DNA of 64,000 nucleotides from Porites lobata (lineage: Eukaryota; Cnidaria; Anthozoa; Scleractinia; Poritidae): positions 4,454,001 through 4,518,000 of the forward strand of contig CALNXK010000016.1 of assembly GCA_942486035.1 (NCBI GenBank), read 5' to 3'. The first letter of the stretch is position 1. Each line of letters starts with the position of its first letter. A program made the translations under genes and the position numbers. Positions 11,291-21,355 of the stretch are shown piece by piece. Under the pieces are notes generated by a model. That model saw nothing but the letters and a program-made list of their open reading frames with translations. It was not told the DNA's origin and did no database searches.

Positions 11291-12683
11291 TAATCTTAAT
11301 TAACACTACCAAAGTAAAACTTTAAACGCGAATACTTAGAAAAGTAAAGGCTGATAGCCTTGCCGGTCTCACCCAAGTTGTTTTCGTTTTTAATAAATCT
11401 TGACGATGCCAAATTCGTAATGCCTAGTTGTCTTGCTGTTATAGAGACGACTTTGCCAAAAGTGTAGGCGACCCTTTGAGGAATATTGCGAAATGTGTAC
11501 TTCAGGTTGACGTACGGCGCTCAAAAGCGTCCTTGCTTAAACTCTCTATTGTATGTGAGAATTCCCTTTAGTAGAATTCAGTACTTAAGTGCAAATAATT
11601 GGGATGGCTGCTTAATTTTGTTGTACCTGTATTGTAGTGCTTAAAGGAAGCAGGTTGGGTCTTTTTAATGCAAATGATCACCTTTTTTCCAACTATTGTA
11701 GCCTTTTGGAGGGATTCAGATTTCAATTACAGGTTACCTCCCATATACCAGATACCTGTACCAAGTTCTAATGAACAGTTTACTGGTAACCATGAGTGAA
11801 ACATCGAACTGAGAAACTTTGGTTTTGTGTTTCTATGGATCTTGAAGGAGGCAACATTCTCTTTGCGCAATCGCTTAGTCTCCTTCATTCCAAGAAGTAA
11901 GGGTCGCCTTATTTAAGCCCACCTGAAAGGGCTCCTGGGACGATTTTCGCCGCTATTTGGAAAGGCCCCAATAAATGAATACTAAGGAGCAAAAACCGTT
12001 TTTAAATTTGCTTTGAAGATTAGCCCTGTTTAAAAGGGCGTAAACTTTGCAAGTGTTTATATCTTTTTTTTTTTTGTAAAGAGATGAACGTGTGAGATTT
12101 CTAACACAACGACCTGCTACCTGGACCACGCGTTCTTTTTTTTTTAATTTGTCGCAGAGGTTTTAAGTAAAGTAAACATACTGGTAATTGTTTTGTAGCC
12201 AGATAGTTATTAGATGTTTGTTAATAGCTGATCGATTAAGTAAAGTACATGTTTTCCGTTTCAACCCAGAGACATCTCTAAGAAGAGCTAAACGTTTATA
12301 CTCCGTTCTCTGCTTCTTCGACTTGTTTTGTTGCTGTTGTCATTAAGAATCCTGGTTCAGTACGGTCAGATATCGAGCACTCTATTGGGACCAGTTAAAT
12401 TATGGGTGATGCTGAATCACAAAGGGCAGATTTATTCAAGGATAATCCAGTTCTGTAGAATTAATTGCCGCTTTAGCACACATCTTCACTCTTGAATATG
12501 GTACTCTCCAGAGCATTATCCATCTCTAGGTATTTTCTCTATTTGTTTACTGGTCGTAGTTGTCAGATAAATTGTGTACTTATTTGCGGGTACCTGGACC
12601 TTTGAAGTTTCTTATTCGGAGACATGTGTTTTGCCTAAGGACACAACACTATCACAAAGGCCAGAATACTGCGTGTAGGCAGC

Positions 12684-12720
12684 ATATATATATATAATTA
12701 AAATTTGAAGCAGTCAGTCA
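12684..12720 (+). promoter_or_regulatory. Candidate TATA-Inr core promoter for KCTD first exon B
   Basis: A TATATATATATAATTA tract at 12684-12699 is followed about 30 bp later by TCAGTC initiator-like motifs (A at 12716 or 12720). This would give a ~75-nt 5'UTR before the ATG at 12794. The spacing fits TATA to start site, but the AT tract alone is weak evidence. Confidence 0.4.
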
Positions 12721-12793
12721 GTCCGTATATGTTCATCAGTCTATCTGCACGAAAACGGAGAGAAACGAGGCAACGAAAAAAGCATTTGGAAAC

Positions 12794-12820
12794 ATGGCAC
12801 AGAACAAAACGCTTAAAATG
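12794..12820 (+). other. Candidate alternative first coding exon of KCTD gene (B)
   Basis: An ATG opens nine codons (MAQNKTLKM) ending at ATG, followed by GTACGG as donor (12821). Phase 0 matches the 14912 exon, giving MAQNKTLKM-LPNIVHLNVGG. The donor is weaker than that of candidate A, but the length and upstream TATA-Inr fit a KCTD N-terminus. Both candidates begin MAQ. Confidence 0.5.
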
Positions 12821-13148
12821 GTACGGTATGCACTCTGACTTAATTGTATGTTGTTAAGACTTTCAAATAGTTTGAAAATGACTCGATAGGCAATTGCAGT
12901 CTTTTCGGTGTTTTCGGCAAAAAATTAGAAAGGCAGAAACCCTACAAGTAAACTCATTCCGATCGCCATTTACAGTCCAAACTCAGGAAGTACAATACTT
13001 GAATAAGCAAATGGTTAACTGCTCCAAAGATGTTAACTAAGTACCACATCGAAGCTTGAGGTTCATTTTAATTGTTTCAGTGTAAGATTTTCAATGCCAC
13101 AAATCTTAAATGTTGGTTCTACTTATATATAGATTTGTGACTTAATTC

Positions 13149-13180
13149 GCAACCCCTAAGACCGTCTGCGTGGGAGGCTA
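13149..13180. repeat. Palindromic interspersed repeat, copy B (fragment)
   Basis: It repeats AACCCCTAAG followed by GTCTGCGTGGGAGGCTA, as at 4866-4895. It is only the right-hand part of that element. Confidence 0.7.
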
Positions 13181-13437
13181 TTCACAATCTGGAATAGTGG
13201 AGAGTAGCACGAAATGTTTCTTCCTCTCACTTTTCTTTGCGCCGTCCCCATTATCCTTGAACGCCTTGAACAGTCTTGTGATATCCCGGCTTTATTTGAG
13301 GCCGACTTCATGCGAAAATTCCGGCCAGGATGCAAATAACGCTTAGCGTGTGAACGAGAGCCAGCGTATGGGTACTATTGGTCGTTCAGATCGTGCGAAC
13401 AAAGCCTCCACAATACCTTGTGCCCCCAATTTTCTGC

Positions 13438-13466
13438 TTTGTTTTGTTTTGTTTTGTTTTGTTTTG
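13438..13466. repeat. (GTTTT)n microsatellite
   Basis: Five to six GTTTT units in the KCTD intron. Confidence 0.9.
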
Positions 13467-14409
13467 GATGAGAAAAAAGAAGTGAAACCTCTGTGTGGAA
13501 TCAAGGTCCCCCTCCGCCAGAGAAAAAAAATTCGATCAAGATTCGACTTTTTACCAATTCTAATTGAATTAGTCATCCCTTTGTGTTCTTGCGAAATCGC
13601 TTAGTGAGAACGTTAATTTCCTTTCCTAAATTACTGAATGCACTAGGACTTAGATCTGCTGAGGTACCCTCCTTTGTCGATGTTTTAATTATCTTTAGCA
13701 AGATCCATTAAGTGTCCGGATACAAAAAGGTAATGCGTTAATTAAAGCCGTGCGTTGTATTGTTAGTGTACTTACGGTAAATTAGGGCTTGGTATAGTAC
13801 CAATTTTCAGTGACAAGCAGTATTTTTAGCTGGGCTTTTCCTTGTCGAAAAGCTATGAATAAATTTTAAAAATCCTCTGAAAAATATCTCTTACGAGAAG
13901 AAAAAAATTGCTAGACTTTGTTTTCTCGGGTCAAGGTTAAATTTGTTATTCTTTCTTAAGGCGTCTATCTTTGAAATAGATGGTTTGCAGAGTTTTCACC
14001 GGTAATGGTACTTAATGATACCGAGGAAGTAATTACTTGATAAATTGTATTACTCGGAAGAGTATTGATGAAAGATCAAATAAGTGTATATTAAAATTTC
14101 ACTCCTCTATTTTATACAAGATAACACTGAGTGGTATAGTTGGTTAAAAATACTGTGTACACTACACTGGGTCGATTACCTTAAAACGGCGTCAACAATT
14201 AGTTCGTTATTTCCAAAGCTCTTGAGACTATGGTATGTATAAAAATCTTAGCTACTTGAAAACGAATTTTAAGACTGAGTTATCTCATTTTTGTCAACCC
14301 AATTCAAATAGATTTTTCATCAAGTTTATCTGTTTAATAGTTTTCTTTTTAGTTCAGTTGCATGGTTGAAAAGAAAACCACAATATATGGGGTTTATATG
14401 ACTGGAATG

Positions 14410-14637
14410 TTGAGGCGCGTTTACACTACAGAAAAACTTGTTCGGACCAGCCCAAAACAGTGGTACAGACCGGTAAGTTTTGTAAAGAAATACTAGAGTT
14501 TTCGCAGGGCCATAGGCGCCTATAAGGCCCTTTAAAAACTCCAGTTTTTTTTTTTTTCAAACGTAGTATTGGTGCCGTATCCCCTTTGGACGGGTCCGGA
14601 CCAAATTTTCTTTAGTGCATGTAAACGCGCCTTTGAA
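14410..14637. mobile_element. MITE with GGCGCGTTTACA ends
   Basis: A ~228-bp element. The left end TTGAGGCGCGTTTACACTA and the right end TGCATGTAAACGCGCCTTTGAA are inverted partners over ~16 bp. It lies about 275 bp upstream of the main KCTD exon, inside its intron. Confidence 0.7.
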
Positions 14638-14911
14638 GATCTCTTTTTTTATGAAGTTTTAGTCGAAATCCAATTCCAATTTTACAAGATTTGTGTATTT
14701 TGGTGACAACCGTGTAAATACTTTAAAGAGGAAAAAAAGGATGACAAATAGAAGTCACGCTTGTCCTGTGTTTTATTGTTTTTTTTTTTTAGTGTTAACC
14801 GAAAAAACTTTATGAAACAAATTGCTTTTGTAGGATTTGGTCACACGCTCCTCTCCATGAAAACATCTGCTTGTGAAAGAAAGTAAATGATTTTTTCTTT
14901 GCATATTGTAG

Positions 14912-15742
14912 CTCCCAAATATAGTACATCTAAACGTTGGAGGCCATTTCTTTACTACTCGACTTTCAACACTACTCAAAGACAAAGATTCTATGTTAGC
15001 CGCCATATTCAGCGGGCGCTTCAAGCTTGAGGTGGATGACCAAGGTAGATATTTCATCGACCGTGACGGAAAGTATTTTGGCTATGTCTTGAATTATTTG
15101 CGTGACGCGTCACTGCTTCCAGAAGCTTCAGTTGCATTACAGGTGTATAGAGAAGCACAGTACTTTCGGGTCGAAGAGCTCATTCGTCAGCTTGAGCGTT
15201 ACCCTTGCGTTATCCCCTATGTTGTACTTGAGGAACAGAAGAAAAAACTCACCGAAGAAAAGTATCAACACTGGAAAAGCGTACTTTTAGAAACAACTCA
15301 GCGGAAGTATAGCCAAGTTGTAAATTCCTCGGTTGGCCATGACTGCGTGGTGGTAATGACCAGGTACACATCAAAGAGTGATTACGAACTTGGGGACAGC
15401 ATCTGCAAAAGCCACACCTCTGCTTGTAAACATAAAGAGAACTGTAATGAGCATCGATTCTTTAGCGTTGATGAGAGTGGGGAAGTAGTGCAGCATTACA
15501 TCGGGTCTGATCTCCCATTGGTGGATTTTGTCGTTCCTGATGAAGATATCGCGGATTGTCGTCTATTTACGTCACTGGTTGAGAAAGATCTGCGCGTAGA
15601 AGGGTTTTGTGTCAGCGGTAGCTTTTCGCACAGCTGGAGGTGTTTGAAATGTGACGTCACAGGTTTCCTTCACCAAATGGCTTTTAGAATGTATCTTCCC
15701 TCCTTAGCAAAAATCATAGAGAATGACCCTGGAACAAATTAG
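14912..15742 (+). CDS. KCTD7/KCTD14-like BTB (T1) domain protein, main exon
   Basis: This single large exon opens after a TTGTAG acceptor at 14910-14911 and gives 276 residues to TAG at 15740-15742. The first ~95 residues are a potassium-channel T1-type BTB fold: NVGGHFFTTRLSTL, then SMLAAIFSGRF, then GRYFIDRDGKYFGYVLNYLRD, then EAQYFRVEELIRQL. This pattern, especially FIDRDG..F..VLNYLR, points to the KCTD7/KCTD14 branch. Those proteins act in the cytoplasm as cullin-3 partners or channel modulators (family knowledge). The C-terminal half has paired Cys/His (SACKHKENCNEH; WRCLKCDVTG) and no domain I can name. The exon lacks a usable in-frame ATG before the BTB core (the first is at 14993, already inside it), so an upstream first exon is required: 12794-12820 or 9905-9916. 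With either, the length (280-285) matches human KCTD7 (289). Confidence 0.85.
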   Translation, partial: LPNIVHLNVGGHFFTTRLSTLLKDKDSMLAAIFSGRFKLEVDDQGRYFIDRDGKYFGYVLNYLRDASLLPEASVALQVYREAQYFRVEELIRQLERYPCVIPYVVLEEQKKKLTEEKYQHWKSVLLETTQRKYSQVVNSSVGHDCVVVMTRYTSKSDYELGDSICKSHTSACKHKENCNEHRFFSVDESGEVVQHYIGSDLPLVDFVVPDEDIADCRLFTSLVEKDLRVEGFCVSGSFSHSWRCLKCDVTGFLHQMAFRMYLPSLAKIIENDPGTN

Positions 15743-15774
15743 TTATTTGCTTATTTAATATTTATTAGTTTATA

Positions 15775-15780
15775 AATAAA
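15775..15780 (+). promoter_or_regulatory. Polyadenylation signal (KCTD)
   Basis: AATAAA lies 33 bp after the KCTD stop codon in an AT-rich tail. It is the first canonical hexamer downstream. Confidence 0.6.
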
Positions 15781-16255
15781 TTACTACTTATTTCCAATAG
15801 CTGGCAAATGATAACGGACTCATTGTACCATGCCAAAACAAAACGTTAATCAAGTTACTCTTGTAATTTGTTGAAGCAGTAATATACCGAACTTTACGGC
15901 AGAAAACCAAGAGAAAGCTATGCATGTTGTTGTCATACATAAATTTTAATGGAACAACAATTTTTCTCGTTTGCTTTGCTTCGTTTTGCTACTGCGAATC
16001 CCATATTCGTAGTTGCTGTAATCGTTGTCTGTTTGCTCGTAAACTTCCCAGATAGTAGTAAGTGGAAATTTCAGGTTTTATGCTGTAAACAAGTTGCCAA
16101 TAAATTTACCAGCAGGCTCAAGCCTGGTTTCTACTGGCTCTGATAATAGATGAGGGGTACAAGGGTCCCGAGGAAAGCTCCTGTCACCACAGTCCGCCCA
16201 GACTCACAACAGCCTACCGGAAGCCAAAGGATTTGTATGTTTATTGTTTCCTGTC

Positions 16256-16322
16256 CTACAAACGCCATTTCACCAAATTTTGATGTTTTGGTTCAAAACT
16301 TGCTGAAATGGCGTTTATAAGG
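16256..16322. repeat. Short foldback
   Basis: AAACGCCATTTCA (16260-16272) pairs with TGAAATGGCGTTT (16304-16316), with looser pairing beyond (CCTAC / ATAAGG). It is probably a MITE remnant. Confidence 0.6.
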
Positions 16323-17799
16323 CGGGAAATAGTAAGAAAACAACACAGACACAACACAACTCTTTATGAGGTATGTACACTTTAATGACTGGTTATGCAT
16401 TTTAACCGGATTCCCATACAAACAAATCCGTGATTCTGGTTGCCCTGTGCGTTGCTCGTGGCACCCGATGCGAAGTGGCGGGAAAAAATAAATAGGTCAC
16501 GTGGTATAAGCTGGCATAAAGCAGTGGGGATAAACTAGGAAGTTGAATTTTCTTCATCGTCTTTGTTAGTTTTGTGTGGGCGTTTTGTTTATTTTGTAAT
16601 CAATACGACAACGTTTTCGTATTAAGTAACGTAAAGTGACGGGAGATGTGCTGGTAGATGCTTTTACGAGGGGTAATGTGGAAAAACTAAAAAAATCAAA
16701 ACTTCAGAAAGAAGGAGAACAGAGTAAAACAAAGCCCGCGTAAGAAAACTGAAGAGTAGATTCTGTCTTTACGAATTTGCCGACGTCTCAACAAGTAAGT
16801 ATCTTTACGATGGTCGCTTTTAGTTGCAGCTGTATATTTGAAATAGTCAAACCTTCCTTGATGGTGCCTTGAATTTAACCAAGATATGGAGAAACAACGT
16901 GATCGACTTTGCACAAGATCTTTAAAAACCCGCTTCAAACTAGTCTATCCAATTCGCAACAAAAGACCACAAAAACTACAGAACTAGTGTCCAACATTTT
17001 CTGACTAAGTAACGCTTTTCTTTCTTTCTTTTCTTTTTTTTTTTTTTAACTAAAGGCTTCTGAAAGAAAGAAAACGCAGAATGTTTGCTAAAGCGACAAC
17101 ATTCTATTTGTTTTTACCACCGTCAGCGCCCAAGAAACCACGTGACAAACCTTTTCCCATCACTCTCTACGCGCGCACGAAGCCTTGCCGTTAAAATTAC
17201 CCAAAAAGAAGCATTTCGAGAATGTTTTTTTACAAAAATGTTCTTTTTACTCTCAGAAACGCAGCTGGTTGGATTGTGAAAACCACATTAATTAGCAGCA
17301 ATATAATTGCATTAAGAAACCTACAGTCCCGTAATGGGGTGCAAGATGAGCGATTCTCCGGAGGCCTCTCACTGGCATCCTCTTTCTCTGGAAAAGGGGA
17401 AGAGCTAAGAGAGAAGCGAAAGGAGGGCTATTTACCATTTATGTGGGAAAACCGGAAATTCCGGATGGAAAATCAAATAGTACGCCCCATCCCGTTTGGG
17501 AAGCTTCAGAAAATATGGGCTGTGATTTAAGGCTAAGGAATTTTTCTACTCCTTTTAGTCTGTTTACCTGATTTGGATACGTTGTGTAGCGGGTCGTTCT
17601 CTCAGCACATCAAATGTTATGGGTGGTTAGTGTAAATGGTAAGCACCCCCCCCAGGGAAAGAGCGAAGGAACCCTTACCCTTTCCTATGCATTCGTCTCC
17701 CCTCCCCCCCCCTCCGCCCCCCGTCTTTCACTAGCGCTTGACGGGCAATTTCCCACGCAGCCATCACTCACTGATGAACTTCTCTCAGGGGTCCAACCT

Positions 17800-17895
17800 T
17801 AGCCTGAAATTCATCCGATTGCTTCGAGTCGTTTTCCCCTCTCAACAACTGAGGGAGTAATAACGACTCGAAGTAATCGGATGAAATTCAGGCTA
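17800..17895. repeat. 34-bp near-perfect foldback
   Basis: The arm 17800-17833 (TAGCCTGAAATTCATCCGAT onward) and the arm 17862-17895 (ending ATGAAATTCAGGCTA) are inverse complements with one mismatch. The 28-nt loop itself contains a small CCCTC/GAGGG stem. The near identity of the arms implies a young insertion. Confidence 0.85.
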
Positions 17896-18436
17896 CTTCA
17901 ACTTGTGCTATACACTGAGGGCTTTTTAATCTCCATACTTCCACTCCGTTACACATTTGATAGTACGTAGACTCATCAATATATTTTTATGCGACTATCT
18001 TATGGTAATTTTTCAACCAACACGGCGGACGTGACGTGATTCAGGGACCTGCCTCGTTCCTTGGCGTCTCAAGTGTTTGGAACTAAAACGCGACTTCTCA
18101 CGTCTAGAGGGAAGCTACATGTATTTGCAGGTTACTTATGCTGACATGTCTTAGCTTGCCCGAACATGCCCATGACAAGATAAGTCACACGCGAAAGACA
18201 AAAATAGAATGGTTATGGTGCTGTTAGGGTGGGGTAGGTAGTAGACAAGTTTAGCGCATCAATGTTCAATATGGGATGAAGTAAACAGTTAAAATACCAC
18301 TTCAATTATAATGCCTTTTAGCATATTGTCGCTAAACTATGGTTAATTTGAATGCTACCCCTCAGAAAATTTTCCTGATTGAAATTGAAAAATATCTACT
18401 TACCTCACCATGGTGAAGAGTTTTCCCGCGCAACAG

Positions 18437-18468
18437 TATAAATACCGGAAGTAAAAGTAACTTGTTCA
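18437..18468 (+). promoter_or_regulatory. TATA + Inr core promoter of the YqaJ-like gene
   Basis: TATAAATA at 18437-18444, in a short G/C-flanked setting, is followed 31 bp later by TTCATTTC, an initiator match with A at 18468. The ATG at 18498 would then have a 30-nt 5'UTR. An in-frame TTG at 18462 lies upstream of that predicted start site and is not the initiator. Confidence 0.65.
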
Positions 18469-18497
18469 TTTCTGCAACGGACAACAATCGACAACAA

Positions 18498-19622
18498 ATG
18501 GCGACAAGGCCAGCCGCAAACTCGAGTCGAAAAATTGTGATTTTTGCGAGTGAATTAGCCAGTGCGGTTGGACGACATAGATATCAGTCACAAGAAGAGA
18601 CTTTCCGTAAAGTATGGCTTCGATCGCATCAGCAATCGTTTTGCTTTGCACATGCTTTGCAATTTAAAGATGATCTTCGTCATCTATTGACACAAAGCGA
18701 GGAATTGAAGACTCAATTTCCTTCGCTGGAAGGGGCTGAAGGGGAAGTCGAACTTGTCGATTTCGGTACTATACTCAGGAAAATAATCTGTGATGTCTCC
18801 TTGAGAAAGGTTTACCACCAAATTCTCTCATTTCTGAAAGTAAACCTCTTTAAAAGCAGCAAAGAGGAACAATTATTGGTCAACGCAAATGTCGTGGAAC
18901 AAATTTCGGAGGAAGTGAAAACACTGTGCAAACATGAAGAGAAACCGGTGGAATCCATCGTGAAAGAGATCTGTCTTAAGACAGGAGTTGAAAAGAAAGA
19001 AGTGGTCGAAGCAATGGAGTCCAAAATTACCAAAGATCGAGGAACGCAACTCGAAAAGAACGCTGTGTTAGATTTTGGAAAAGAGAAAGGACTTGAAATT
19101 GAACGTCCACCTGTACCTGAGCTGTATTACAGGGACATGGAATATGATGGTATTACTTGGAGTGTATGCGGTAAAGTTGATGCAGAGACAGAGGATACCG
19201 TCATTGAAGTAAAGAACCGCAAGAGTCGTTTCATGTGTCCTGAGTATGATTATATTCAGCTTCAGAGCTACTTGTTTATCTGCAAGAAACCGAAAGGGGT
19301 TTTACTTGAGAGGCTGAGAGGGCAAAATAGAGAAACATGTTTTGATTTCGATGAGGAACTTTGGAAAGAACTTACAAGTGAGCTAGCTGAATTTGTTGGC
19401 GAACTATCAGAGGCGATGAATATGAGTAAACAGGCTTTGTACGGGTATTCTTCTCCACGTAAGAGAGAACACGATAAGATGTCCCAGAGTGAACCAGTTG
19501 GTTGCCAAGCAACAGAAGAGGAGCCAGAGCCAGTGAAGAAGTTAACACTGGAGGAATCCAAAGACAGTTCAGTAATTCCTGAGGTGGAAAACAAACAGCA
19601 GGCTGGCTCTAATGAACTTTAA
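18498..19622 (+). CDS. YqaJ/lambda-exonuclease-like PD-(D/E)XK nuclease, intronless
   Basis: An uninterrupted 374-codon frame. The N-terminus carries FASELASAVGRHRY (residues 16-29), like the ASE-A-A-G-x-x-x-Y start of YqaJ-type nucleases. A helical middle follows. The catalytic core is RGTQLE (E186), VCGKVD (D228), IEVK (E237, K239) and Y-I-Q-L-Q-S-Y (Q254/Q256, Y258), the order expected for lambda-exonuclease/YqaJ folds (RGxxLE, D-(n)-ExK, QxQxY). From about residue 310 the tail is acidic, low-complexity and probably disordered. The family processes DNA ends 5' to 3' in recombination or repair, with two metal ions held by D228 and E237 (family knowledge). All key residues are present, so activity is plausible. 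There are no introns, unlike neighbouring PPIL2 and GDPD genes, and transfer from a DNA virus or mobile element is possible but unproven. It converges on the GDPD gene. The substrate is unknown. Confidence 0.75.
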   Translation: MATRPAANSSRKIVIFASELASAVGRHRYQSQEETFRKVWLRSHQQSFCFAHALQFKDDLRHLLTQSEELKTQFPSLEGAEGEVELVDFGTILRKIICDVSLRKVYHQILSFLKVNLFKSSKEEQLLVNANVVEQISEEVKTLCKHEEKPVESIVKEICLKTGVEKKEVVEAMESKITKDRGTQLEKNAVLDFGKEKGLEIERPPVPELYYRDMEYDGITWSVCGKVDAETEDTVIEVKNRKSRFMCPEYDYIQLQSYLFICKKPKGVLLERLRGQNRETCFDFDEELWKELTSELAEFVGELSEAMNMSKQALYGYSSPRKREHDKMSQSEPVGCQATEEEPEPVKKLTLEESKDSSVIPEVENKQQAGSNEL

Positions 19623-21355
19623 AACTTGCCTATACAAAATAGATTTACCTGGAGTTCATTACTTCAAGTTAGGTACAATGCAGATCTGAGAGGCTTGAAA
19701 TGTTTGGAGATAGTGAAATCACCGCCTTCACTTCTTGTACTGGAAACAGATGACGTAAAACAAAAGACCTCCTTGTTTTCTGTTCAGGGCAAAATCTGTT
19801 TGGTATTGTTTCATGGTTTTTGTTGTTTTGTTTTATGTCATCAGTGTCCGGTACAACTCCTTTTGGAGACTCTCAAAAGGCTTTCCACTGGAATTCCACA
19901 GTTAGATCAGTTTATCCAGATTGGTATCATGGAAGTGAAGGGTTGTTAGTGAAATTTCTTTAATTTATTTTATTTTCAAACTTATTGGTCAGCTGGCCAG
20001 TTCTGACTTTTGGAAAGCACCATTAAACTGTCCTGCATAAAGGGCTAGAATTGAAAGTTACAGCTGGGCATGCAATATGAGACGTACAGGGCTGTGCGCT
20101 TGTACAACCCTCTGGCCCCTAGTGCCTTTTGCTATTTTGGTGACTAGGAAATCTTAGTCTTTGCATAAAAATCATATGCTGGGCATCCTGGATTTCATAG
20201 GCTCCCTAACATTTTTACAGCTTCAGAGCATTAGGCTCTCTACAATTTTTCTTAGATCACAGCTTTGCATAAGATGTGAGATGCAACTTTGAAACAGGAG
20301 GTGGAAGAAAAGCAAAAAAAACTATGGAATTATTAATTTAACTACCAGCCTGCAGGTCTGTGACTCATCTTCCATTTCTTTTTCAATTTGCTGCAGAGTT
20401 AATGAGAGACAAATGAAAATGCCACACAGATTGTTATTAATTCTATTTATTTAAGTATCACTGTATCAGAATAACAGCAGTTGTTATTTATACAATATAT
20501 TATTACTAATGGCTTTGGAATTAATTGGTTATTTATTTTTGCTGACAATGTCTTATTTCTTGTCATTTAATTAAATAGAGAGTAACTAACAGTAGTGGAG
20601 AATCGAAAAATGTCATTTGTTATAATAAATAGGTATCAAATAATCAAATAAAAGAAGACGAAATACCAAAAATAATATGTATTGCTCTACCCAATAAGCC
20701 ATGGATTGCCTGCAGCTACATACAATGTCCCGGCCTTCTTGAATTGCTCCCAAAGTCTTTTGATTCCTAGCATGTCAAATGTAAGTGCATGTTCACAAGT
20801 GTAGCTCGAAAGGTTGTGAACTTTAACCTAGCATTAAGCCAAAGTTTGAGCCAAATTTTCTCAGAAAATTTTTAACTAGAGCGATAAGCTTTTAACTCAA
20901 AATTCCAGTTACATTAAATTGAAAGACGAATCTAAAAGAGTTGAAAAGATTTAAATCTCCCCTATTTAGACTCCTGGCCACAAAACTTCAACCCTATTTC
21001 AAACCAAACTACCCGTGATACATCATCTTAGCAAGCCTGAAGAAGTTTACATGAAAAAACCTAAGTAGCTTCAAATTACACTTCTCAGAACTTCAACAAG
21101 TGCAGCACACCTATTGATGTGACACACACCTACGACCTTGTATGCAGTACCTATTTGTTTATGCTATTGAGCTTAGTAATACAGTTATATTTTATAGCTC
21201 AAGATGTACATTGAATACATTTTATAACTCACATCCATGGTTTGTGTAATATCTTGTATAATTTTAACGAGTTAAAGACACTACAACTACAGTTACACAC
21301 GTTTTCCTTTGACAACTTAAACTATTGTTACTATACTTCTTGGGCTTTATAAAAC
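19623..21355. other. Intergenic between convergent genes
   Basis: The 3' flanks of the YqaJ-like gene (+) and the GDPD gene (-). It is AT-rich. Candidate poly(A) signals for the minus-strand gene appear as TTTATT at 20532-20537 and 20446-20451. No other gene or clear repeat was seen. Confidence 0.6.

Larger units (their letters stand above)
15743..18436. other. Intergenic between KCTD and YqaJ-like genes
   Basis: A 2.7-kb stretch with no supported gene. It holds the KCTD 3' flank, a short inverted repeat at 16256-16322, C-rich low complexity at about 17647-17720 and a strong foldback at 17800-17895. The open frames at 16696-16938 (-) and 17222-17530 (+) have no recognisable domains and look accidental. 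Confidence 0.6.

Noticed and set aside
14130..14180. tRNA-like A box (GAGTGGTATAGTTGGTTA) and a loose B box (GGGTCGATTACC)
   Set aside because: No acceptor stem or cloverleaf can be drawn. At best it is a SINE relic or chance.
18462..18497. In-frame N-terminal extension of the nuclease starting at TTG 18462
   Set aside because: The codon is TTG, not ATG, and it lies upstream of the predicted transcription start (18468). ATG at 18498 is used.
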